Below are positions 46,072 to 55,394 of a stretch of DNA of 64,000 nt, piece after piece (the first letter of the stretch is position 1; each line of letters begins with the position of its first letter). The DNA comes from an uncultured beta proteobacterium (GTDB lineage: Bacteria; Pseudomonadota; Gammaproteobacteria; Burkholderiales; SG8-41): the NCBI GenBank assembly GCA_903885665.1, contig CAISJL010000059.1:26156-90155 (forward strand), in the 5' to 3' direction. The notes beneath the pieces were generated by a model that searched no databases, had not been told where the DNA came from, and saw nothing but the letters and a program-made list of their open reading frames with translations. Made by a program: the position numbers and the translations under genes.

Positions 46072-47378
46072 TTAGTTGCTCCCATAAGTTCATCAAAGCT
46101 AATTGCTTGATCTTCAACTTTTGCTGTAGTCAAAACCCATTGCACTACATTCTCCTCCAACACCATAGACTCGATCTCACGCAAACGATCTGGCGATTGG
46201 TAATACCATTTAACAACGTCCTCAGGTCTGTCATAAGTTTGAGCTTGCTCATCAACCGCAGCGCGAACTTGCTCAGACTTCGCTTGTAGATTTTGGGCAG
46301 TCACTATCGATGACAAAATCAAACCGAGTTTTACCCGACGTTCAGCTTGCGGCTCAAAGAGGTCTGCGGGGATTGGCATATCCGCACTCACTGGCATACC
46401 TCTAGCAGCCATATCTTGTCGTGCCATATCCTGCAACCTTGAGACCTCCATTTCGATCAACGCCTTAGGCACAGTAATAGGTGCGGCAACCAATAGCGCT
46501 TCCATCACTTGCTCCTTAACCTTAGACTTCAGGCGAGCACGCACTTCACGCTCTAAATTACCACGCACTTCAGCACGCATTTTCTCAAGGTCGCCGTCTT
46601 CTATGCCAAGCTCTTTGGCAAATGCGGAATCAATTTCTGGCAATTGCGGCGCGGCTACTTCTTTCACTGTAACTTCAAATACTGCAGTTTTTCCAGCAAC
46701 TTCTTTACCCGCATAGTCATCTGGGAAATTCAATTCAAAACTTTTAATCTCATCAGCAATCATGCCCGGCAACTGCTTCTCAAAATCAGGTAAGAAACGA
46801 CCGTCACCCAACACAACTGATTGGCCTTGTGCGACGCCGCCAGGAAATTCGACACCATCAATGGTACCTCGGTAATCCATCGTGACACGATCACCGTTTT
46901 CTGCAGGCCGAGAGGCCGCATGAAAGCTCACACGTTGCTTACGCATGAGGTCTAGCGTTTTATCAACTTCACTCTCTTCAACATCTAAGTGCACACGTTT
47001 AATAGAAGATTGCGTTAAGTCACCAACTAGAACCTCTGGATACACCTCAAAAACAGCGCTAAATTCAAAATCTACTCCACTCTCAGCTGGCATAGCAGCG
47101 TCGAATTGCGGGTAACCCGCAACTCGCAAGTTTTTCTCAGCAACCGCCTCGCTAAAACTTTTCTGCAAGGTGTCCCCAAGTACCTCTTGACGGACTTGCG
47201 GGCCATGTTGTTGAGCAACCACTTTAAACGGCACTTTACCAGGCCGGAATCCAGGCATTTTTACAGTCCGCGATAAGCGTTGCAAACGGGATTGCACTTC
47301 AGTATCGACCAGTGCCATAGGTACTAAAATGCTTAACTTACGCTCTAAACCTTCCAGCGTTTCTAAATTCACTTGCAT
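46068..47378 (-). CDS. tig: Trigger factor
   Basis: The 436-residue ribosome-associated chaperone has the N-terminal ribosome-binding tail ([11 protein letters not shown] near residue 45), an FKBP-like domain ([19 protein letters not shown], about 160-240) and helical C-terminal arms. It holds nascent chains at the exit tunnel and isomerises prolines. ATG 47378 follows AGGAAA; the longer frame upstream would run into the tRNA-Leu gene and is rejected. tRNA-Leu lies 72 nt upstream, so the tig transcript may begin with the tRNA. Confidence 0.96.
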   Translation of the reverse strand: MQVNLETLEGLERKLSILVPMALVDTEVQSRLQRLSRTVKMPGFRPGKVPFKVVAQQHGPQVRQEVLGDTLQKSFSEAVAEKNLRVAGYPQFDAAMPAESGVDFEFSAVFEVYPEVLVGDLTQSSIKRVHLDVEESEVDKTLDLMRKQRVSFHAASRPAENGDRVTMDYRGTIDGVEFPGGVAQGQSVVLGDGRFLPDFEKQLPGMIADEIKSFELNFPDDYAGKEVAGKTAVFEVTVKEVAAPQLPEIDSAFAKELGIEDGDLEKMRAEVRGNLEREVRARLKSKVKEQVMEALLVAAPITVPKALIEMEVSRLQDMARQDMAARGMPVSADMPIPADLFEPQAERRVKLGLILSSIVTAQNLQAKSEQVRAAVDEQAQTYDRPEDVVKWYYQSPDRLREIESMVLEENVVQWVLTTAKVEDQAISFDELMGATK

Positions 47379-47450
47379 CAAGACTTTTCCTATTGAGTGA
47401 CTAATTCCAAAGCGATACAAAACCAAAAAAACAGCGTATTCACCACTTGA

Positions 47451-47535
47451 TGGTGCGAATGGAGGGACTCGAACCCACACGCCTCTCGGCGCCAGAACCT
47501 AAATCTGGTGCGTCTACCAATTCCGCCACATTCGC
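47451..47535 (-). tRNA. tRNA-Leu(TAG)
   Basis: An 85-nt class II tRNA has acceptor GCGAATG/CATTCGC, anticodon stem CCAGA/TCTGG around TTTAGGT (anticodon TAG), a long variable arm (CGCCGAGAGGCG), discriminator A and encoded CCA. It lies directly upstream of tig. Confidence 0.97.
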
Positions 47536-47721
47536 TACAATTCATCTTCAACAACAAAAAACCATATCTAACAGTCTGGCGCAAACACTTGAACAAACCA
47601 ACAAAAATGCGCCGGAGCTTGATTGTAATATACTCGGGCACATCATGACACGAAAATCAACAAGCACCAAACCACACAATTCTATATAACTATCTGATTT
47701 AATTGATTTAATCAAATTCTC

Positions 47722-48546
47722 TTGGCTATTGATCATTACGAAAACTTTCCTGTAGCCTCTATTCTGCTTCCCGCCACACTACAGCGGCCAATCGCCTTAA
47801 TTTATCGATTTGCTCGCGAGGCTGACGACTTTGCAGATGAAGGCGATGCCACGCCCAGCGAAAGATTGGCGCAGTTAGCGACTTTTAGTCACGAGATAGC
47901 ACGAATTGCCGATCATAAGCCCTGCGAAACACCATGGTTTAACGAATTAGCGGCCGTCATTTATGCGCACCAATTGCCCCTCTCCTGCTTCAACGACCTA
48001 CTATCGGCTTTCCGCCAAGACGTTCAGCAGTCGCGCTACAATCACTACGATGAGCTTTTAGACTACAGCCGACGCTCCGCTGACCCCGTTGGGCATTTAT
48101 TACTCACCTTGTTTGGACAAGCAAGCCCTCAAAACCTTATCTATTCCAGTGCAATCTGCACCAGTCTTCAATTAATCAACTTCTGGCAGGACATCGCTGT
48201 CGATTGGCAAAAAGGCCGCGTTTACCTACCGCAAGAGGATATGCGCCAATTCGGTATTACAGAACAGCACCTCGCGAGAAACGATACTGAAGGCCGTTGG
48301 ACGGAGTTCATGCTCTTTCAATTGGAGCGCACCCGCTCGCTTCTTGACACCGGTCGACCCCTAGGGCAAATTCTTAAAGGTCGAATCGGGCTCGAAATGC
48401 GTTTAATTATTGCGGGGGGAGACTGCATTTTGCAAAAAATATCTCAAGTAGATGGTGACGTATTCCGTCATCGCCCCACACTGAAGTCGCTTGATTGGCT
48501 CGTCATGCTCTTGCGAGCACTGTTTCCCCCACTGTTCCCCCGTTAA
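47722..48546 (+). CDS. hpnC: Squalene synthase HpnC (hydroxysqualene synthase)
   Basis: The 274-residue trans-isoprenyl synthase starts at a TTG (MAIDHYENFPVASILLP), as HpnC proteins do; there is no ATG in frame upstream. It has the first Asp-rich-type motif READDFADEGDA and the second in QLINFWQDIAVDWQKGRVYLP. HpnC converts presqualene diphosphate to hydroxysqualene in the three-step HpnD, HpnC, HpnE route to squalene. hpnD follows 26 nt after its stop. No clear ribosome site is seen. Confidence 0.92.
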   Translation: MAIDHYENFPVASILLPATLQRPIALIYRFAREADDFADEGDATPSERLAQLATFSHEIARIADHKPCETPWFNELAAVIYAHQLPLSCFNDLLSAFRQDVQQSRYNHYDELLDYSRRSADPVGHLLLTLFGQASPQNLIYSSAICTSLQLINFWQDIAVDWQKGRVYLPQEDMRQFGITEQHLARNDTEGRWTEFMLFQLERTRSLLDTGRPLGQILKGRIGLEMRLIIAGGDCILQKISQVDGDVFRHRPTLKSLDWLVMLLRALFPPLFPR

Positions 48547-48572
48547 TAACAACCACCATTCACAAAGAACGC

Positions 48573-49412
48573 ATGGATCCACACCAATACTGCCGTCAAA
48601 AAGTTATCGCCAGTGGAACCAGTTTCTACTATAGCTTTTTATTTCTCAGTCCTGAGAAACGCGAAGCAATCATCGCACTATATGCCTACTGCCGCGAAAT
48701 TGACGATATCGTCGATGAGTCTACGGATACAGGCTTAGCGCGCATGCAAATCCAATTTTGGCGTAGTGAAGTGGATCGGCTTTTTGCAGGCGATGCCCAA
48801 CATCCAATCAGCCTTGCACTTGCAGACATTGTAGCGCCTTTTAACATCACCAAAACCCAGTTAATCACCGTCATCGATGGCATGCTCATGGATCTAGACT
48901 ACAACCGCTATCCTGACTTCGCCACGCTCGAGACCTATTGCTATCGGGTCGCTGGGATCGTCGGTGAGATGTCTGCTCAAATTTTTGGATTTACTGAACG
49001 CCGCACCCTAGATTACGCCAAACAACTAGGACTGGCATTGCAACTCACCAATATCATTAGAGACGTTGGCGAAGACGCCCGACGTAACCGAATTTATCTA
49101 CCTCTTGATGAACTGGATCAGGCCGGAATTAGCACTGCACAAATCATTCACGGCTCTGCGCAAGATCAGCCGGCATTTAGAAACTTAATGCGTCGCCAAG
49201 CAGACCGCGCCTTGGCAACTTATGCACGGGCCTATGACAAACTCCCAAAAGATGATAGAAAACCACAACTGCCTGGTTTAATTATGGGGGCAATCTACCA
49301 TGCCCAGTTAAACGAAATCATACGCGACAACTTCCGCGTGCTCACTCACCGCACCAGATTGACACCATTGCGTAAACTTTGGATTGCCTACACCACATGG
49401 TTTAGAGGATAA
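48573..49412 (+). CDS. hpnD: Presqualene diphosphate synthase HpnD
   Basis: The 279-residue protein has the squalene/phytoene synthase motifs YAYCREIDDIVDES (about 37-50) and LTNIIRDVGEDARRNRIYLP, with GTSFYYSFLFLS at the start. It joins two farnesyl diphosphates to presqualene diphosphate. The ATG at 48573 (MDPHQYC) is preferred over an upstream extension that overlaps hpnC, because family members begin here. The ribosome site is weak, suggesting coupling to hpnC. Confidence 0.93.
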   Translation: MDPHQYCRQKVIASGTSFYYSFLFLSPEKREAIIALYAYCREIDDIVDESTDTGLARMQIQFWRSEVDRLFAGDAQHPISLALADIVAPFNITKTQLITVIDGMLMDLDYNRYPDFATLETYCYRVAGIVGEMSAQIFGFTERRTLDYAKQLGLALQLTNIIRDVGEDARRNRIYLPLDELDQAGISTAQIIHGSAQDQPAFRNLMRRQADRALATYARAYDKLPKDDRKPQLPGLIMGAIYHAQLNEIIRDNFRVLTHRTRLTPLRKLWIAYTTWFRG

Positions 49413-49564
49413 CCGTCTCTAGCACTCTACAATATTACAACTTATACTATTTAAAATAAGTAATAATTTTGAATGCAAAGTCAATCGATAAAAGGGCAAT
49501 CGACTTACCTCTTCAAAGGTGACACCCCAGACATGACACACAAACAACCCATGAGGGCATCAAC

Positions 49565-50320
49565 ATGGATTTACAGTTAAAGCATAAAACAGCGCTAGTG
49601 ACAGGTGCCAGTCAAGGTATTGGACGGGCTATCGCCAAAGCCTTAGCCGCCGAGGGCGTGATCGTATGTATCACTGCACGTCGCCGCCCACTGCTTGATG
49701 TGCTAGCTCAAGAAATTGTCGATGCTGGAGGCCCCACCCCAGCGATTATCGTTCAAGATATTATGGATGCAGATGCATCTCGCGAATTAGCCGCTGCAGC
49801 AGAGCTTGCCCTAGGGCATGTAGATATCCTGATTAATAGTGCGGGTGGCAGTCGGCCTGCAATACCGATAGACGCGCCAGAAGAAGAGTGGGACAGTGTC
49901 ATGACCCTGAATTTCACACGTGTCAGACAACTCACTCATCACCTTTTACCAGCTATGGTTAAAGCACAATGGGGACGCGTGATTAACATCTCCGGCAAAT
50001 CTGAACCTGACGGATTACTTGCTGCCACTCCAGCAAAAGCGGCCATTCATGCATGGTCTAAAGGCCTATCACGAACAGTTGGCAAAGATGGCGTTACCGT
50101 CAATTGCATCCCTCCAGGACGCATTATGAGCGAACAGATCAGGCGTAAATATTCAGATGAGTTTCGTAGCCGCGAGTCGGCAGAGGATATTCCTGTTGGT
50201 CGCTATGGCGAACCAGAAGAGTTAGCAGCGCTAGCGGTGTTTCTAGCCTCGCCCTTGGCCTGCTACATCACGGGAACCGTGATGCCTGTAGATGGTGGGA
50301 AACGCCGCTTTGCGTTCTAA
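49565..50320 (+). CDS. SDR family protein without the catalytic tyrosine
   Basis: The 251-residue short-chain dehydrogenase homologue has the cofactor loop TGASQGIGRA (13-22), INSAGG (NNAG-like, about 90-95), VINIS and a C-terminal ITGTVMPVDGG. However, the YxxxK motif reads ATPAK: Lys158 is kept, but the expected Tyr is Ala154. It may bind NAD(P) without normal dehydrogenase chemistry, or use another residue. A homologous FabG-like role is therefore doubtful. It is monocistronic, 152 bp after hpnD, and is followed by a 17-bp perfect inverted repeat. Confidence 0.88.
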   Translation: MDLQLKHKTALVTGASQGIGRAIAKALAAEGVIVCITARRRPLLDVLAQEIVDAGGPTPAIIVQDIMDADASRELAAAAELALGHVDILINSAGGSRPAIPIDAPEEEWDSVMTLNFTRVRQLTHHLLPAMVKAQWGRVINISGKSEPDGLLAATPAKAAIHAWSKGLSRTVGKDGVTVNCIPPGRIMSEQIRRKYSDEFRSRESAEDIPVGRYGEPEELAALAVFLASPLACYITGTVMPVDGGKRRFAF

Positions 50321-50324
50321 GCAC

Positions 50325-50373
50325 CTAGCAAGATCATCTTTGATCGAATCCTGATAAAAGATGATCTTGCTAG
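50325..50373. terminator. 17-bp perfect inverted repeat, probable terminator
   Basis: CTAGCAAGATCATCTTT (50325-50341) is repeated as its exact complement at 50357-50373 around a 15-nt loop, directly after the SDR gene. No T tract follows, so it may be rho-assisted, an mRNA-stabilising hairpin or a protein site. Confidence 0.55.
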
Positions 50374-50458
50374 AAATTGCAAACTATACGCTTAAGCACT
50401 AACCTTTCACGCGCCATTGATCAAATAGTCAATATAACTATAAAAATAAAAATGCATA

Positions 50459-50671
50459 TTACGAACGTTGCGCTTCTAAATCGGCAATTTTACGCTTGTA
50501 ATAGACCATGTCTTGCTTGAGACTTTCGCTTAAATTGCGATAAAGCTCTAAATCCTTTTTGATCTCAAGATCAACTTGAGCATAGGTTTTATTGTATTTG
50601 GAGCGCTGGGCTTCGTCTTTGATCGCAATGCCAATAAAAACACCAATGCATAAAAAAACAATTTCAATCAT
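50459..50671 (-). CDS. Small membrane-anchored coiled-coil protein
   Basis: The 70-residue frame has one N-terminal membrane helix (MIEIVFLCIGVFIGIAI) and then a charged, probably coiled-coil segment to the end (EIKKDLELYRNLSESLKQ, YKRKIADLEAQ). I do not recognise the family. The topology suggests a short inner-membrane protein with a cytoplasmic coiled coil. The ribosome site is weak. It stands alone, convergent with the SDR gene. Confidence 0.6.
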   Translation of the reverse strand: MIEIVFLCIGVFIGIAIKDEAQRSKYNKTYAQVDLEIKKDLELYRNLSESLKQDMVYYKRKIADLEAQRS

Positions 50672-51047
50672 CGCTATTTAACCTATCTATTAAATGTCCG
50701 CTTTAAACAATCCTAAGCCGACTATAACCCTGAATAAAATTTCAAATCATGCATGACACGCAAGCTTAGGAAAAACCGCCAAATTGACCATACATGGCCC
50801 CAAACTTGTGCAAACGCCCCATAAGAGTGCAAAAACAAACCTTACAGTCCTACAAAAACCTTAAAAAATGCTAATCTGCTTAGGCAATACCAACTCAATA
50901 AGCTCTGGCACAAGCATTGCTTATACTAAAAATATACAGATCATCTTTGCGTGAGTATCAGTAAAAATCTGTCACGTGAACATTACATTCTGCAATTAAT
51001 GTTGACGATCAAGATCTAGATATTCTTAACTTTTGAATGAAGCGTCC
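50672..51047. other. Intergenic region before the Anbu cluster
   Basis: About 376 bp of AT-rich sequence carry the promoter of the ATP-grasp operon and that of the small coiled-coil gene. I see no strong paired boxes, RNA gene or repeat. Confidence 0.5.
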
Positions 51048-52478
51048 ATGACCACCGCTACCAAACCATACGATGAGATGCAAAGTGCTGACGGCGCCAT
51101 TCGTCAACACTACCTAGCACATCGTGATTGGCTAATTGCGAAGCCCGATGACTTTCTGATTCAAAAACAAAAAGAAGCCAATGCTCTATATACCAAACAG
51201 GGCATTACCTTTGCCGTTTACGGTGAGGACTCGGGCACCGAACGATCGATACCATTCGATATCATCCCCCGCATCATTAGGCCTCAAGCATGGAAAACCA
51301 TTAGTGAGGGCTGTTGTCAGCGTGTGCGCGCTCTAAACGCGTTCATCAAAGACATCTATCATGAACACAACATCATACGAGCAGGCGTCATACCAGGGGA
51401 TCAAATCTTCCAACACCCCGCCTATCGCCCCGAAATGAGCGGGGTTAAGGTGCCAGGTGATATCTACGTACACATTGCTGGAGTTGATATTGTCAAAACA
51501 GACACTAATCAATTTTACGTACTCGAGGACAACCTCAGGACACCGTCTGGCGTATCCTATATGCTTGAGAATCGCAAAATGATGATGCGATTATTTCCAG
51601 ACTTATTCGGGCGCTTTCCAGTTGCACCCATTGATCACTATACCGACGTATTACTAGACAATCTGCGTGCGGTTGCGCCATCTAATAACGGGCAACCTAC
51701 AGTTGTATTAATGTCACCTGGCGCATACAACAGCGCCTATTTTGAGCACGCATTTCTGGCGCAACAAATGGGTATCGAATTAGTCGAAGGGCAAGATTTA
51801 TTCGTATCAAATAAATTTGTCTATATGCGCACCACACATGGCCCACAAAAAGTAGACGTCATCTATCGGCGCATTGACGACGACTTCTTAGACCCAGAAG
51901 CGTTCCGTCGCGACTCCGTCATTGGTGTGCCTGGTTTATTTGCCGCCTACTGCGCAGGCAATGTCACACTCGCAAACGCCATTGGCACCGGTATTGCTGA
52001 CGACAAATCAACATACCTTTATGTGCCCGAGATGATTCGCTTTTACCTTGGCGAAGAACCTATCCTAAACAACGTCCCAACCTACCGACTGAGCATCGCA
52101 AGTGACTTAGCTTATGCACTAGCACACCTACCCGAACTGGTTGTTAAAGAAGTGCAGGGCTCTGGCGGTTATGGGATGTTAGTGGGCCCAACCTCCACAG
52201 CGGCACAAATTGCCGACTTCCGTGAGCGGATTCTTGCCAATCCGAGCAAATATATTGCTCAGCCCACCCTATCACTGTCGACTTGTCCAACTTTTTTAAA
52301 TAATCAACTCGTGCCCAGGCATGTAGACTTACGACCCTATGTTTTATCGGGACGCGAGACCACACTCGTACCAGGCGGACTCACACGGGTCGCGTTAACA
52401 GAAGGCTCGCTTGTGGTGAATTCATCACAAGGCGGTGGCACCAAAGATACTTGGATACTGGAGGGAACCTCATGTTAA
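51048..52478 (+). CDS. Circularly permuted ATP-grasp type 2 protein
   Basis: The 476-residue protein has the CP-ATP-grasp (DUF404/DUF407) signatures FDIIPRIIRPQAWKTI near residue 70, HPAYRPEMSGVKVPGD, VLEDNLRTPSGVSYML, YRRIDDDFLDPE and VVKEVQGSGGYGMLVG. These match an ATP-dependent carboxylate-amine ligase fold; the product is unknown. It is the first of the four genes of the Anbu cluster. ATG 51048 is preferred over a TTG five codons earlier. Its stop overlaps the alpha-E start by 7 nt. Confidence 0.93.
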   Translation: MTTATKPYDEMQSADGAIRQHYLAHRDWLIAKPDDFLIQKQKEANALYTKQGITFAVYGEDSGTERSIPFDIIPRIIRPQAWKTISEGCCQRVRALNAFIKDIYHEHNIIRAGVIPGDQIFQHPAYRPEMSGVKVPGDIYVHIAGVDIVKTDTNQFYVLEDNLRTPSGVSYMLENRKMMMRLFPDLFGRFPVAPIDHYTDVLLDNLRAVAPSNNGQPTVVLMSPGAYNSAYFEHAFLAQQMGIELVEGQDLFVSNKFVYMRTTHGPQKVDVIYRRIDDDFLDPEAFRRDSVIGVPGLFAAYCAGNVTLANAIGTGIADDKSTYLYVPEMIRFYLGEEPILNNVPTYRLSIASDLAYALAHLPELVVKEVQGSGGYGMLVGPTSTAAQIADFRERILANPSKYIAQPTLSLSTCPTFLNNQLVPRHVDLRPYVLSGRETTLVPGGLTRVALTEGSLVVNSSQGGGTKDTWILEGTSC

Positions 52479-53482
52479 GTCGCCATGCTAATAATCTGTA
52501 TTGGATGTCTAGGCAAATTGAGCGAGCTGAAAATACAGCGCGCCTGCTAGACATTACCCATCAAATGTCTCTACTACCCTATCGAGTCATTGATGCAGCA
52601 CAATCATGGGCAGAACCGTGGGCGCTGCCCTTAGTCATTAACGGCCTGGCAAGTGATTTTTACAAAAAACACTCCAGCGCTCCCAACGCAGATTCAGTAT
52701 TGCGTTTCATGATTATTGACCACACCAACCCATCTAGCATTTATTCATTAGTTCAAGCAGCGCGCGAGAATGGCCGTAGCATGCGTGGCGTGATGACTAC
52801 TGAAATGTACGAAGATCTAAACACACTATGGTTGGAGTTAAGTAGCCGCTGTCAATACGCTCTGAACAACGATGGCCTTAACGATTTGTTTGAATGGATC
52901 AAAACTCGTTCACATCAGTTCAGAGGCGTAACCTTTGGTACTATGCTTAGAGATGAAGCGCATCAATTCATACAACTGGGCGCCTACATGGAACGCGCCG
53001 ACAACACCGCTAGACTATTAGATGTTAAATATCACACGTTATTGCCCAGCACTGCTGAGATTGGTGGCGCGGTGGACTATTACCAATGGAGTGCACTACT
53101 GAGATCAGTAAGCGCTCTGAGTTCGTATCGTAGGATTTATCGCGACGTCATCATTCCCATCCGAGTCTCCGAATTACTCATTCTACGACCAGATCTACCA
53201 CGCTCACTCCATGCCTGCATGAACACCATATATGAAATTTTGAGTCAGTTATGCACTGACGAGAAAAAAGAGGCTGAGCGCATCGCAGGCGAAATGCACG
53301 CTCAACTCCACTATGGTCAGATTGATCAGATCATTAGTGATGGACTACATGAATATCTACTATCTTTCTTGAAAAAACTCTACACCTTACATGATGAAAT
53401 CAACCAACACTTCTTAGCGCCAAACACAAATTATGCTGATAACAGCTTATTTTTGCATCAACGCCTGCCAAGAGCAGCGTAA
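52472..53482 (+). CDS. Alpha-E domain protein (DUF403)
   Basis: The 336-residue all-helical protein starts MLSRHANNLYWMSRQIERAE, the DUF403 hallmark, and contains ERADNTARLLDVKYH near residue 180. Alpha-E proteins always travel with CP-ATP-grasp and transglutaminase proteins, and are thought to form a peptide-ligating/modifying system of unknown product. GGAGG lies 7 nt before its ATG, inside the end of the ATP-grasp gene, giving coupled translation. Confidence 0.93.
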   Translation: MLSRHANNLYWMSRQIERAENTARLLDITHQMSLLPYRVIDAAQSWAEPWALPLVINGLASDFYKKHSSAPNADSVLRFMIIDHTNPSSIYSLVQAARENGRSMRGVMTTEMYEDLNTLWLELSSRCQYALNNDGLNDLFEWIKTRSHQFRGVTFGTMLRDEAHQFIQLGAYMERADNTARLLDVKYHTLLPSTAEIGGAVDYYQWSALLRSVSALSSYRRIYRDVIIPIRVSELLILRPDLPRSLHACMNTIYEILSQLCTDEKKEAERIAGEMHAQLHYGQIDQIISDGLHEYLLSFLKKLYTLHDEINQHFLAPNTNYADNSLFLHQRLPRAA

Positions 53483-53612
53483 TTTTATAAACTACAAAAA
53501 AATATTGCATATTTTTAATGCCTGTCAAGCTGATGGCTTTGCGTAGCTGAAATCAGCTACAATTTAAAAATATGTATAAAATTTTTATTAATAAATCAAT
53601 TAATTAATTAAT

Positions 53613-54362
53613 ATGACTTACTGCGTTGCGATTACACTTAAAACAGGAATGGTTTTTGCCTCAGATTCACGCACCAATGCCGGGGTTGACCATGTCTCCA
53701 GCTACAAAAAGATGCGCGTATTCTCTAAAAGCGGAGATCGACTTATTGTCATTTTAAGCTCGGGCAATTTATCGGTCACTCAAAATGTCATTAACTTACT
53801 GGAAGAAGATCAACGAGATACTCCACAAAAACGTACGTTATACGATGCGCGGTCAATGTATGAAGTGGCAGAAATGGTTGGTAGTGCCTTGCGCGATGTG
53901 CGCCGGCGCGACGGCCCGTATTTGGAACAATCCAATGTGGATAGCAGCGCTTCATTTATTGTTGGTGGTCAAATCGCCGGTAATAGACAACGACTATTCC
54001 ATATCTATAACGAAGGCAACTTTATTGAATCAACCCCTGAAACTAATTACTTTCAAATTGGCGAAAGCAAATACGGCAAACCAGTGATTGATCGCGTGAT
54101 CACCACTGAAAGCAACATACTAGAGGCTACTAAATGCATGCTGGTCTCGTTCGACTCCACAATGCGCAGTAATATTTCTGTAGGGCTGCCGATTGATCTC
54201 CTAATCTATCGCACAGACACACTGGAGGTTGCACTGCAACATCAAATCAATGAAACTGACCCCTATTTCAATATACTGCATCAACGCTGGGGCTCTGGCT
54301 TGCGCAAAGTCTTTAGCGAACTCCCAAACCCTGATTGGGAAGTGGGCCTTCGATCGCAGTAG
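53613..54362 (+). CDS. Proteasome-type peptidase Anbu
   Basis: The 249-residue protein starts MTYCVAITLKTGMVFASDSRTNAGVD, the Anbu (ancestral beta subunit) type of N-terminal-nucleophile hydrolase related to HslV and the 20S proteasome. Thr2 would be the nucleophile after Met removal, with Asp and Lys in the usual places (SDSRT, SYKKMR). Anbu lacks a known ATPase partner and assembles into open ring or helical particles in studied species. It is the third gene, 130 bp after the alpha-E gene. The substrate is unknown, probably linked to the ATP-grasp/alpha-E/transglutaminase product. Confidence 0.92.
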   Translation: MTYCVAITLKTGMVFASDSRTNAGVDHVSSYKKMRVFSKSGDRLIVILSSGNLSVTQNVINLLEEDQRDTPQKRTLYDARSMYEVAEMVGSALRDVRRRDGPYLEQSNVDSSASFIVGGQIAGNRQRLFHIYNEGNFIESTPETNYFQIGESKYGKPVIDRVITTESNILEATKCMLVSFDSTMRSNISVGLPIDLLIYRTDTLEVALQHQINETDPYFNILHQRWGSGLRKVFSELPNPDWEVGLRSQ

Positions 54363-54467
54363 TGAATCTTTTGCTTATTCTGCTCTTCATTCTCATCCCG
54401 CCCATCATGGGCGTGATATATTCGCCCTGCATTTAGGCGCCGCGCACCCAGTCACAGAGGCCCTTTG

Positions 54468-55370
54468 TTGAGCACATGCATTGAACTCGCGCACCAAACT
54501 TGCTATCAATATGATCGCGCTGTGCAGCTATCGCCACATGAAATCAGACTCAAACCTGCACCACACTGCCGCACTCCTATTCAGTCCTATGCTCTACACA
54601 TAGAACCCATTGCGCAATCCATACATTGGCAACAAGATATCTTTAGCAACTACATTGCGCGCTGTATATTTTCTCAAGCGGTTCCAGCATTAACGATTAC
54701 AGTCAAACTCATTGCAGATTTAACCGCGTACAATCCATTTGATTTCTTTATTGAACCCTACGCGCTTCAATATCCGTTCACCTATTCTGATGCTTTGATA
54801 CGAGATCTCACACCGTATTTACATCAAGAGCCTGCCGGCTTATTCATGACGCAATTTCTAGATCAAATTCAGCAACCCGTGGAACATACTGGCTCCAACC
54901 GTGCAATGAGTACTGTAGATTTTTTGGTGTGTGTCAATACCCAACTACATCGTGACATCAACTATGTTCAACGGATGGCACCTGGCGTTCAGAGCTGCGA
55001 AGAAACCCTACGCGCTCGCACTGGCTCTTGCCGAGACAGCAGCTGGTTGCTGGTTCAGCTGTTACGGCACTGTGGTATTGCAGCGCGCTTTGTCTCCGGC
55101 TATCTGATTCAGTTAAAACCGGATCACACGCCTTTGACTAGACCAACAGGCCCGCTATCCGACTCTGTAGATCTCCATGCTTGGGCTGAAGCTTACATCC
55201 CTGGCGCAGGGTGGATTGGCTTAGATCCGACATCAGGCCTGCTCACCGCCGAGGGCCATATACCCTTGGCAGCCACACCATCACCTAGTAGTGCCGCTGC
55301 GGTGAGTGGCAGCACAGGACTATGCGCATCAACTCTAGATGCTCACATGCAGGTGCAGCGCATCGCATAA
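54468..55370 (+). CDS. Transglutaminase-like protease family protein
   Basis: The roughly 300-residue protein has an N-terminal bacterial transglutaminase-like domain (YDRAVQLSPHEIRLKPAP) and the core with Cys in ARTGSCRDSSWLLVQLLR, His in VDLHAWAEAYIPG and Asp in GLDPTSGLL, the papain-like triad. A TTG start is required; AGAGG lies 7 nt before TTG 54468 (4 nt before TTG 54465). This is the last gene of the Anbu cluster. Such proteins may cut or form isopeptide bonds on a modified peptide. The C-terminus lacks the long DUF2126 extension of larger relatives. Confidence 0.9.
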   Translation: MSTCIELAHQTCYQYDRAVQLSPHEIRLKPAPHCRTPIQSYALHIEPIAQSIHWQQDIFSNYIARCIFSQAVPALTITVKLIADLTAYNPFDFFIEPYALQYPFTYSDALIRDLTPYLHQEPAGLFMTQFLDQIQQPVEHTGSNRAMSTVDFLVCVNTQLHRDINYVQRMAPGVQSCEETLRARTGSCRDSSWLLVQLLRHCGIAARFVSGYLIQLKPDHTPLTRPTGPLSDSVDLHAWAEAYIPGAGWIGLDPTSGLLTAEGHIPLAATPSPSSAAAVSGSTGLCASTLDAHMQVQRIA

Positions 55371-55394
55371 AAGCCAGCACCCTCAAGCCTACTC

